Shown: one piece after another, positions 55,736-64,000 of the stretch
Numbering within the stretch: the first letter of the stretch is position 1
How the letters are laid out: the number at the start of each line of letters is the position of its first letter
Assembly (NCBI RefSeq): GCF_947623445.1
Contig: NC_135248.1
Coordinates: 12,099,820 to 12,163,819, forward strand
Length of the DNA: 64,000 nucleotides
Direction of reading: 5' to 3'
Source: Clavelina lepadiformis
Taxonomy: Eukaryota; Chordata; Ascidiacea; Aplousobranchia; Clavelinidae
Made by a program: the position numbers and the translations under genes
Notes under the pieces: model-generated
What the model was told of the DNA's origin: nothing
The model's database searches: none
The model's input: only the letters and a program-made list of their open reading frames with translations

Positions 55736-58700
55736 ATGAGCATGTTGGCTGGACCAAGTCAAACAGGGATTTTTACGGTCAGCATAAATCCCTCAATGAC
55801 TACACAAGTGATTTCTCCATCAACATTATCAACCGTTCCATCACTGCAAATTCTGCCACAGCCTGTACAGCAAGTTACGCAACGACAGATGCCACAAATA
55901 GTGTCATCTGGACAAGTGGTCAATCTTACTCCAGCTACACCAATCCGTTCCTCACCTCCTAACGGCAGCAAAACACACACCTGTTCGTTCTGTCACAAAA
56001 ACTTTAGCTCAAGGTTTGTTTTGATTAAAATTCAGTTGAAAAATGAAACACATTAATTTTAAGCTCAAGAGATCCATTAAATTACTTTGATGCATTTGAA
56101 GTTGATAAGACTCATTTATTGATATGCAAGAACAGTTCAGTTGGTTTAAGTTGAAGTTGGTTTCCTATTTGCTGCTAAATGGCTCAAAAATATCATAGCA
56201 GTTGTGTTCATGTCTAGGTACAATGTAACACGCCATGAGAAGATTTGTAAAGCCAATACCAACCTTGTTCCACAACAGCAGCAACAGATGATACCCACCA
56301 ACAGCATTGATGGTGGTAGTGCAAAAGCATTTCAATGTGTATATTGTCAGAAAACTTTTGGAACGCAGGATACGTTGAGTCGACATCAAAAAAAATGCAA
56401 AGTATGTTGCAGCATATTTCACCATTGACTTAACACTTCACCTGAACTCGAATCTCGAGCACAGAGTATGTAACTAGTATATTCATATATGTATTTTCTC
56501 CATTTTATTTGCAACTCTGTAAGTGTCATAAATTAACAAATGCATATCAATTTTTTAGAGTACTTCAAACATGCAAGTTCAAAGTCGTCCCCAAACCCAT
56601 GTTGGACACAGCCGCCGTGTTCATATCTGCAGGTATTGTGCGAAAGAATTCAGTACAAAATGGAATGTTATTCGACATGAGCGCCTATTCCACGACCCTA
56701 ACAATGACCCCGTTATAGTGCCGCAATCAGTTGCTAATGGTGTAACAACCATGCCTGTGGCAGCACCAGCTGGCAAACCTGAGAGGTTAGTAATCTTCTT
56801 CTAATTGTTTACTTTGTTGATGGATGAGTAGCCTAACAGTGAATACATTTAGTGTAAAAACTTTGCAAATTGTCTTTGTTGAAATTTAATGCTTGTCGAC
56901 ATATTAAGATGCGGTTCAGTAAACGGCAACAATCAATGAAATATGACATTTGCACATCTATATCTTCTCTTTTGTTTACCTGTTGGAAATATACAAAAAA
57001 TTAAACTTAAACTTAATCGTATATTTAAAGGTATTGCCGTTTCTGTGGAAATTATTTCAGCTCAAAGTACAACGCAATTCGTCATGAGAAGATTTGCACA
57101 AGAGTGCTAGAAAACTCAGCCAACAATCAGGAGCAAACCAATCAACAGCAACAACAAGCACAACAGCACCAGCAACAATCTCAGCAACAAACTCAACAAC
57201 AACAGCAACAAACAACAATGCCAAAAACCATTCAGGTAAAGTATCTCGATGAGTGGTGGTGGAAAAAAAATGTGGAAATGTTGCCTAGTTTTAAAACAAA
57301 TTTGCACAAAATAAATGAACGGCCAGTTAAAATTGAATTATTAAAGAGCACTTGTGTTTGGTTTTTAACATCTTTGACTTAAATTTATCGCTTTATTTCT
57401 GGACTGTTTTTTTTTTAATGCAGAGTGCAGTCTTTCAAGGAGCAAACATAGTGTCATCTGTTCAAAGCCAGCCCCCACCACTTATTCTTGCTACAGCACA
57501 ATCACAACAAATACAACAACAGCAACAACAACTTACCCAGCAACAGCCACTGCAACATCAGATTGCTCAGGTTCAACACCAAGCCAACCTACAACAAACC
57601 AATCTGCAAAATACTCAACAACAACAGCCACAACAATTACTTCCACAGCAGGTAAAATATGGTGTATATTAATGTAGGTGTTGAAAGTGTGTTGTTATGC
57701 TTTGATTAAATACTGCATCAACATGGTATTTGTGTTTCTCTTTATGATAGCTAAGCTGTCTCACATTCTCAAGTAATATTTTAAATGGCTGCTTTCCAGC
57801 AATTGCTTTTGTGCTAAGTGTGGCAAGTAATCAATAATCACCCATCATTGAGTGTCAATCAATAAATCAATCAATCAATCAATAATCACTCTTGAAACTC
57901 TTCTTGTTATAGACGATGCTCGTGATCGAGCAGCATCCAACAACACCCTTCCACGTGTGCAAATTCTGCAACAAGCAGTTCACTACACGTTGTGACCCGG
58001 TCGGCCATAATCTCATGCCAACTGTTGCCACCATCACCGGCCAGCCAATGCAGCTCCCCATCGGTTCATCAGCTGCTCAACTCACTGGCTTAGTTACACC
58101 AGTAATGGCATCGATACCGCAAGTGGTCAGTTCATGCAATTTTAATGTCAGCCCCGTAACAACGATTCATGAATGAAGATCATGATATTCATAGTATTAT
58201 CAAGAACAAGATTATACGTCTACATGCCACTTGTTTTCGAAGTAGACAAGTTGCTAGTTTCTCATCATTATCTAATATCTTGACCAGTTATTAGCCTAGT
58301 AACTTACTTTTTAATAGCAATGGTAGTTTTGATTAATTTAATGATTTAAATAAGTTTAAATATCATTCCAGACTTTGGTGCAATCGCAGCTTCAGCAACA
58401 AGGTGGTGCCTTGCAGGGCCAAGTGATTCAAACGCAGCTGCAACAAGAAAAAGTGCAGACCCAGCAGGATAACACGGCACAACAACCAAACAGTCAAACT
58501 GTTCAGGCCAGCCAGCAGCAGCAGCAGATAGCTGTACAACAGCAGCAGCAGCAGCATGTTCAACTGCAAACACCACATCAAACTCATATGGTTCGAGCTC
58601 AACCAATCCGCCAACTGCCACAACAACAGGCCGACAACACCCAGCAACAAGTGCAACAGCATGGTGACCCACAAAGCCAGGGCGATCGGCAGCATGCATG

Positions 58701-59256
58701 CAAGTATTGCGAGAAGCATTTTGCCACCAAGTGGTACGTCGAACAACACGAAAAAATCCACACGGGAGAGGCAGACATGTGCAAGCAATGTGGCAAGTAT
58801 TTTGTCACACGCTGGCACCTAGATAAACACATGAGAGTACATATGTCTGGGGGACCTAACGCCAAGAAGCAGAAGAAGGAAAACTCCCCATCAACAACAA
58901 CTACGATTATGGCATCGAATAATACAAACCGAGTTGAGGAAATGGCCTACCCTCAGATATTAGTGGGTCACAGTGGTGGTACTGCAGTAGCTGGAATCAG
59001 ACAAATCTCTACTTCTTCCGGAAACGTCACAGCGAACGGTGGCAATGAGCTAACACAGACATCAAGGCCGACATCAGCCACTTACGTTCAATCCACAGAC
59101 AGAGGACAGTATTTTTTACCTAACGACCAAAGTATTAATCAGACTGTGTCAGCTACAGTTCCATCATCTCAAGTCTCTGTCCATTCGGAACAGCAATCAA
59201 CGGTTGATAAAAGCCAGATTGCAAACTCATTATCTGTGTCGTATACTCTACCCTGA
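55736..59256 (+). CDS. Glutamine-rich zinc-finger protein, seven fingers, 739 residues
   Basis: Seven exons in phase: 55736-56013, 56218-56401, 56559-56785, 57031-57235, 57424-57651, 57913-58125, 58372-59256. Fingers start at C83, C133, C178, C232, C390, C555 and C582. Fingers 1, 2 and 4 end in Cys rather than His (RHEKIC, RHQKKC, RHEKIC), making them C2HC; finger 3 is C2H2 (RHERLFH); finger 5 lacks its last ligand; fingers 6 and 7 are C2H2 with a TGEAD linker. Between them run long CAA/CAG-coded glutamine tracts, and the C-terminal 130 residues are Ser/Thr-rich. Intron 1 splits finger 1 between its Cys pair and its His. It is presumably a nuclear sequence-specific regulator; the family is not recognised. 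AATAAA lies at 59301-59306. Confidence 0.85.
57856..57887. repeat. (AATC)n microsatellite
   Basis: Repeated AATC units in the intron before exon 6 of the zinc-finger gene. Confidence 0.8.
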
Positions 59257-59300
59257 TTGCCAATAAGTTTTGTTTTTCAATTTATTACAATGAAATTTTT

Positions 59301-59306
59301 AATAAA
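59301..59306 (+). terminator. Poly(A) signal of the zinc-finger gene
   Basis: AATAAA 45 bases after the TGA stop at 59254-59256. Confidence 0.6.
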
Positions 59307-60914
59307 CTTACGCAATTTCTTCTTTCTGAAAGTCAATCAATGTTGTGCAGAAACATTATCAAAGGACTTATGAGATGCACTTAATCATGCCATTATAAAC
59401 ATGTGAGGTTCCAAAATTTTTGAAAAGCTTGATGCAATCTTCAGTAACGAAAATGTTTGTTAAAGACTCAAATTTAATGATTGTTCTCATGGAAGTTTTA
59501 TTTTTGTGTGTTCGTCAGGAAAATAAGACGCGCTTTGGATTTGAATTATCAACAAACCTATTGCATTTTCAACTCTTAATTGTTTTTTTTATTGTTTCAT
59601 TTATTAGTGCTGTACAGATCTATTCATATCATGGTACTATTTTATAGAGTTTTCAGATAAAAACTGAGCAGTTTGTTTGATTATGTGTCAAATTTCTTCC
59701 CACATCAGAAGGTCTTGTCTGACATACTTGACGTTAATAAATAAATAAAATTATAGCGGATATATTGAAAGGTGAGGTAAATTCCATGAAGGCAGAAGAT
59801 TCATTCCCAGGAACTTTCTTATGTCACTGTATATTTGTTATCAGTGGTTACATATTTTTAGGACGCAAGAAAGCTTGAAAATTGGGATTTCTATGATCTT
59901 TTAGGACTTGAATATATAGCATCAAAAACCTTCGAGGCCAGTGTAGCTGGCGTTAAGTTACAGCCTCGAAATTATCTCCACAGATGCCTAATTAAACACA
60001 TGCATAAGTTAGATTTTATGTTTGAAAATTGTTTATATTTTGACGCAAAATTTTAAGTGTTGAGCTTAACAAGTTAAAGCCAATATACGTGCAAAATTTC
60101 AAAGAATCACACATGGTATTTTTAACTGTGTTTTTACTAAGGCACATGTTTGTAAGAAAAGCTGTTTTATTTGACTATAGTACATAAGAAAGCCCCAGGT
60201 CCGTTCATTAAGGGGCTTGCCTGGTAATCATCAGATCAGGATTCGAATCCTGCACAGTTGATATTTCAAAAACCTTTCTCACCACCACCTAGGGCACTGG
60301 CTCCTAACTTTTTGCTACTTGCTGCAATAATTACTTTTTTCACGGGCATCCAACTTTAAAATTGTTATGTATTAAGCGATTTATGAGGACCCCATAGTCA
60401 CAGATTCCTTGCACTATCTTTACGGACCCCAGGTTGGGAATCACCGATCTAGGGTGAAATAGCGTGGGTAGGCACAATGCCAGAGTCAAAGGAGCTAGCC
60501 ACCTTACTCTGATTAATGCAGATGGCTCAAATCAGTGAGAACCTTAACTTCTTATCTCCTGTTGTTTGGAACTCATCTAAATTTACAACATGTACAGGGC
60601 ACACCAACCAGGGATATTAGCATTTTTTTAAGGTCTGGCATATATTTCATTTTCAGTTCACAATGACCTACTAAAAACCCAATAGTTCAAACAGAACATG
60701 ACTTTAATTTTTTAGTTAGTACAGTTAGTAAAATTACCATCAGACACTGCTATCATGAAATAGCCGTAAATTTAACAAAAAAATACCATCATTGGCTACC
60801 TACATGTTTTAGAAAACACTTAGCTAAGTTCATGCATGAAACAGATTTTCAAAAAAAAAACAAAAACACAATGCAACATTATCGTCGTTTCAAAATTTAG
60901 CTTGTAGCTACTGC
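59307..60914. other. Intergenic stretch between convergent genes
   Basis: Holds a tRNA-like fragment at about 60197-60262, possibly a SINE head with the B-box-like word GGATTCGAATCC, and a hAT MITE at 60295-60446. No protein-coding signal was seen. Confidence 0.5.
60295..60446. mobile_element. Short old hAT MITE
   Basis: 152 bp. Ends CACTGGCTCCTAAC and GTTGGGAATCACCG are inverted with about 9 of 14 matches. The flanks are ACCTAGGG and ATCTAGGG, an 8-bp duplication with one mismatch. The diverged ends suggest it is older than the copy at 51.3 kb. Confidence 0.7.
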
Positions 60915-62162
60915 CTACCAGTTTTTGGCGCCCATGCTTACTACTAGGTTAACAAATGTTTCAGTGTTAAATATTTCCAAAAGTCGACGCTTTGCAGCAA
61001 ACTTAAGCAATGGAGCTACCCTTTTGATATATAGCACATGACTTTGTTTGCGACAAAGTAATTCCAGTGTAATCTGCAAACCATTTTCATGTTGATTCCA
61101 ATCTAAAATTTCTATTTTCGTGTAGTAGGGCACCTCCTCAGCCAAATTTTCAAGCATTGCAGAACGCATGGTGTCTGTTACTATGTCGTAAGGACTTGCA
61201 TCTGTTAGAACATCACTGTGAAATTTCCAAGGTTCTGATAATGCTTTCATGAAAAGGTAGTTTTTAAGCTTTTCAGTCTCTTCTTTTTCCAGTGCAGAAA
61301 TAACAAAAACATCTTTAAAATTTGGCCACCCATGACAACTTCTAAGTTGATTCAACAGTTTAGCTTCTGTTTTATTTGCAGTCTCAACTTCAGTTGCACT
61401 TGAGTAAGTTTTCTTGACGTGAATTGTTTCTATCACTTTGCTCTCAATAGCAGGCAAAGCGATGGGTTTTAATCTATCATTATCCTTGGTGACAGTCTTA
61501 CAGGGCACACCATCAACAAATCCAGCAGTTAGTATGTTGATTAGAGGAAGCAGATTCAATCTGTCAGCCACACAATCAACTTTGTTGAGAACCAATATTG
61601 CAGGAACATGAGAAAATTTTGTCAAATGCAACAGCAGTTCCGGCTGCAAAAAGCCATTTCTTAACCTTCGTGATGTTAAATCGGCCACAACCATGCACAA
61701 ATCTGCTCGGCGAATACATTCTGCAGGAAGGTGTGCACTACGGAAGGTTCCTGTAACTTTTTTGGATTTTTTACGGTTGTGAATTCCTGGAGAATCCTGA
61801 AATTCAATCTGAGTCTCTCCACTTGTGAGAACGGCAAGCGTGTTCGCTCTGGTGGTGTCAATTCTACTGGAAGTGGGAAGAAGTTGACGATTCACCAGCG
61901 TATTTATCAATGTTGATTTTCCAACATTTGGCATTCCAACAACACCGACTCGAAGCCTTTTAGGATTAAGTGGTTGATCTGGTGTGCGAAATAATAATTC
62001 TTCATGCTGCATATCTCCTGGTTGCATAAATGTCATATCATGGGCAGATGTTGAAGAATGCATTACCTTGCTTGAATGACCACATCCTGCACAAGTTACA
62101 ATGCTTAAAACGGCAGAAAATTCTTTTGAAAACTTGAAAATGTTAGGTTGCCTTCTTAGCAT
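60915..62162 (-). CDS. ERAL1-like: Mitochondrial Era-type GTPase (ERAL1-like)
   Basis: A single open frame; from the ATG at 62162 it is 415 residues. The N-terminus MLRRQPNIFKFSKEFSAVLS is basic and acid-poor until after residue 10, a plausible mitochondrial presequence. GTPase motifs: G1 GMPNVGKS (residues 76-83), the switch I Thr in IDTTRANT, G3 DSPGI (123-127), G4 NKVD (193-196), G5 SALE (289-292). ERAL1 binds 12S rRNA and helps assemble the small mitoribosomal subunit. The C-terminus aligns with the KH domain (residues about 340-412), but where relatives have a G-x-x-G loop this protein reads YIKRVAPLLK, so the RNA-binding loop looks degenerate. An insert of about 40 residues separates G4 and G5. 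The coding region has no intron. Confidence 0.93.
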   Translation of the reverse strand: MLRRQPNIFKFSKEFSAVLSIVTCAGCGHSSKVMHSSTSAHDMTFMQPGDMQHEELLFRTPDQPLNPKRLRVGVVGMPNVGKSTLINTLVNRQLLPTSSRIDTTRANTLAVLTSGETQIEFQDSPGIHNRKKSKKVTGTFRSAHLPAECIRRADLCMVVADLTSRRLRNGFLQPELLLHLTKFSHVPAILVLNKVDCVADRLNLLPLINILTAGFVDGVPCKTVTKDNDRLKPIALPAIESKVIETIHVKKTYSSATEVETANKTEAKLLNQLRSCHGWPNFKDVFVISALEKEETEKLKNYLFMKALSEPWKFHSDVLTDASPYDIVTDTMRSAMLENLAEEVPYYTKIEILDWNQHENGLQITLELLCRKQSHVLYIKRVAPLLKFAAKRRLLEIFNTETFVNLVVSMGAKNW

Positions 62163-62283
62163 CCTGATATCGCTGATTAAGTGCAAAACCTAAATGAGCT
62201 ATGTATATAAATATTGCATAGCTTTCTAAAAAGAATCATGAGGTAAACATGAATGTAAAAACAAAACGTGGTATAAGCAGATG

Positions 62284-62400
62284 GTATTACATGATAATTC
62301 TTATCTCTTATAATACATTAAGGAAAGTCTTTGCACGATTTAATCCCAGTCATGAATCTTTATCACTCGAGCTCCTGTCATTGAGCTAGACTTTTAGATA
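62284..62400 (-). mobile_element. tRNA-derived SINE, copy 4 (3' part only)
   Basis: Only the tail is recognisable: AAGGAAAGTCTTTGCACGAT on the plus strand and the adjoining ATCACTCGAGC match the tails of the copies at 20.0, 48.5 and 54.1 kb. Head and core are missing or too diverged to see. Confidence 0.5.
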
Positions 62401-62521
62401 GGAAAGTTTACCATTTTTGGCGAAAACTTTTAGTACAAGCAAAATAGCAATTATTATCATACCTGTGCAAACAAGTACATGCAAGTGCTTAGGCTAATGA
62501 GAATCATACACAGTTAGACAT

Positions 62522-62656
62522 TGTAGTGTCCGTATTAGCGCCACCATGTAGTTACTATTTGTGTTATGTTGGAAGCACTGCGTTCTTTGTTGCGACCTTG
62601 TGAGTTGTGAATAAAGTCATTCTTTTTTGGAGCGTGCTACACGAACGAGTGTTACA
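62522..62656 (+). mobile_element. Candidate solo LTR (retroelement fossil)
   Basis: 135 bp beginning TGTAGTG and ending GTTACA, flanked by identical GACAT on both sides (62517-62521 and 62657-62661). A poly(A) signal GAATAAAG lies in its second half. These are the marks of one LTR left after recombination of a small LTR retrotransposon. No internal coding region is present. The exact target duplication suggests a modest age; the family (Gypsy or other) cannot be told from the LTR alone. Confidence 0.6.
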
Positions 62657-62661
62657 GACAT

Positions 62662-63469
62662 ATAGAAAACCACTAAAATTATGTTTGGGAAAGTTTTCCC
62701 ATACCAGATTTCCCAGTATGCAGCAAGGTCAAATCACTACCTACTGGAAAATCGGCGCAGAAACCATCTTTCTGCACTGGATTTTACAAACACTCCAGTA
62801 TAGGAGTTTTTATGATGCAGAAAGTTGTATGATGTAGAAAGAAAGTTTGTATGATATAGAAAGTTGGCTTCTGCACCAATTATTTTGGGTGCAAAGTTGC
62901 CGTTTTGCCCTAGCAAATATTTTTTAGTATTACATTGGCATGCAATAGGAGTTCAAACTGAGCACATGCTGAAATGTCTTTGTGACGTCACCAATGGCAG
63001 CCTGCTGGTTTTCATGAGCACCCTGCTATCCGTAACCCCACGTGGCTGCCTTTTGGTATACCACGGTATTCATTACCACCCTGCTGTTGATGACGTCAAG
63101 AAGTTGTTGGTTAATAGTTTAGAGTGACAGGGTCGTAATGAAAAGAACAATTCGTTTTCATATATTACCCAGCTATTGGCTTGTGCTTAATAGGAAAGAG
63201 TGCGGCAGGCTTTATTTTTTATATTGTTTGTTTATCGCTGTTGGCTGTTGGGAGCGAAAAATATGGTTTCTTATGTAGGCCTAGGCTGAAATGAGGATGT
63301 TGTTAGAAGCTGCCTATACAGCTATGCTGCTGCTGAGGCTGCAAATTTCGGAAAATTCGGTATGTAGCTGTGTGAGACACATTTAGTTGTGATGTTGTAC
63401 ATTGACACCTCAAGTCAATTGAAGCAGTCATTCAAACAACCATAACTACCATTATGTCTGTATGTGACA
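62662..63469. other. Spacer, nothing recognised
   Basis: No gene or shared repeat seen. One TAGGCCTA octamer lies at 63276-63283. Confidence 0.4.
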
Positions 63470-63780
63470 TGTTTACACACTATTGTGTTGTGGGGATGGT
63501 GATGTGGATTGCTTTAGGTTGGCCTAAAGCCAAGACTATTAGTCTTACTGTTAGACTCCTAGACAATTGTCTTTGACTCCGTTGCGTTGCTGTCTCTATA
63601 ATTTTTCTTCAAATCAACACCAGCTTCATAAAGTCTTATTGTTATATTGTCCGAATATGTCGTATCAAATTAGAAACATTTTCATCATCTTTTCACATTT
63701 AAACAAAGCTATAACTCCAATTCAGTAATGACTTCAATTCCGAATAGTTCAGCAATAACTTCAATTCAGCAGAACACAAT
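63470..63780 (+). repeat. Dispersed repeat, copy 2 (shared with 18165-18440)
   Basis: Matches 18165-18440 in the same orientation over almost its whole length, including GTCTTTGACTCCGTTGCG and TTATATTGTCCGAATA. It has an extra internal duplication of the TTCAATTC-type segment near 63725-63775. No coding potential; class unknown. Confidence 0.75.
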
Positions 63781-64000
63781 GTCGGAATCGATGTCTAGTG
63801 TTACGTCATAAACGAAATGCTGGGCTACATAAAGAAAAAACTACACAGAAACTTTCATAAACGGTACTCTTGGTAGCCTTTACATTTTTTGGAATTTTAC
63901 GATTCGACTAGAAGAGCCACAAAAAACATGCCGGAGAGCCGCAGTTTGCCCACGTCTGGATTATGCAATGCTATGCGATTAACCAATGTATGTGATTAAC

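Noticed and set aside
58346-58818. Long minus-strand open frames of 117 and 151 codons
   Set aside because: They are shadows of the CAA/CAG glutamine tract of the plus-strand zinc-finger exon; the Leu/Val/Ala-rich translation has no domain.
60197-60262. Possible tRNA gene with B-box-like GGATTCGAATCC
   Set aside because: The T-loop has the wrong length and no acceptor or anticodon stem forms, so it is at best a SINE head or tRNA relic.
62163-62186. Eight-residue N-terminal extension of the Era GTPase
   Set aside because: It would start on TTG; the first ATG is at 62162 and gives a better presequence.

Overview
The window is animal nuclear DNA, most probably from an ascidian tunicate of the Ciona type. 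This rests on AT-rich DNA with compact intron-rich genes, chordate-like proteins (Arp2/3 subunit 4 nearly identical to the vertebrate form, a CaaX lamin, REEP5/6, MCFD2, DNase I), a lamin with no Ig-fold tail domain (a tunicate trait, from memory), and strong 3' splice sites just upstream of several start codons with no visible 5' exon, as expected from the spliced-leader trans-splicing known in ascidians. The species call is inference. All exon models were built by hand from GT/AG sites, reading phase and family homology; none is backed by RNA data.

Layout, left to right. 1-3689: no recognisable gene. 3700-8834 (+): 19-exon gene for a secreted protein with three trefoil domains and a possible early 3' end. 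11422-14733 (-): complete seven-exon DNase I-family nuclease. 16853-17419 (+): intronless two-EF-hand protein. 18030-20410: repeats. 20961-26500 (+): REEP5/6-type ER-shaping gene with a second potential first exon and three interchangeable second exons, the most striking locus here. 28122-32234 (+): ten-exon, 876-residue serine-rich protein of unknown family. 33070-33141 (+): tRNA-Trp(CCA). 34452-34958 (-): ARPC4. 39117-48035 (-): twelve-exon nuclear lamin, no Ig fold, CaaX end. 50963-52449 (+): MCFD2-like cargo-receptor partner. 55736-59256 (+): glutamine-rich zinc-finger protein. 60915-62162 (-): mitochondrial Era GTPase (ERAL1-like).

The genes are unrelated housekeeping or tissue genes with no operon-like logic. 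Intergenic space holds hAT-type MITEs with 8-bp target duplications, a tRNA-derived SINE family in four copies, another dispersed repeat shared by 18.2 and 63.5 kb, one candidate solo LTR and an over-abundance of the octamer TAGGCCTA.

Best leads: the combinatorial first/second exons of the REEP gene; the 18-residue in-frame cassette exon in an otherwise vertebrate-length lamin rod; loss of the GxxG loop in the Era KH domain; and the possible short trefoil-free isoform of the trefoil gene.
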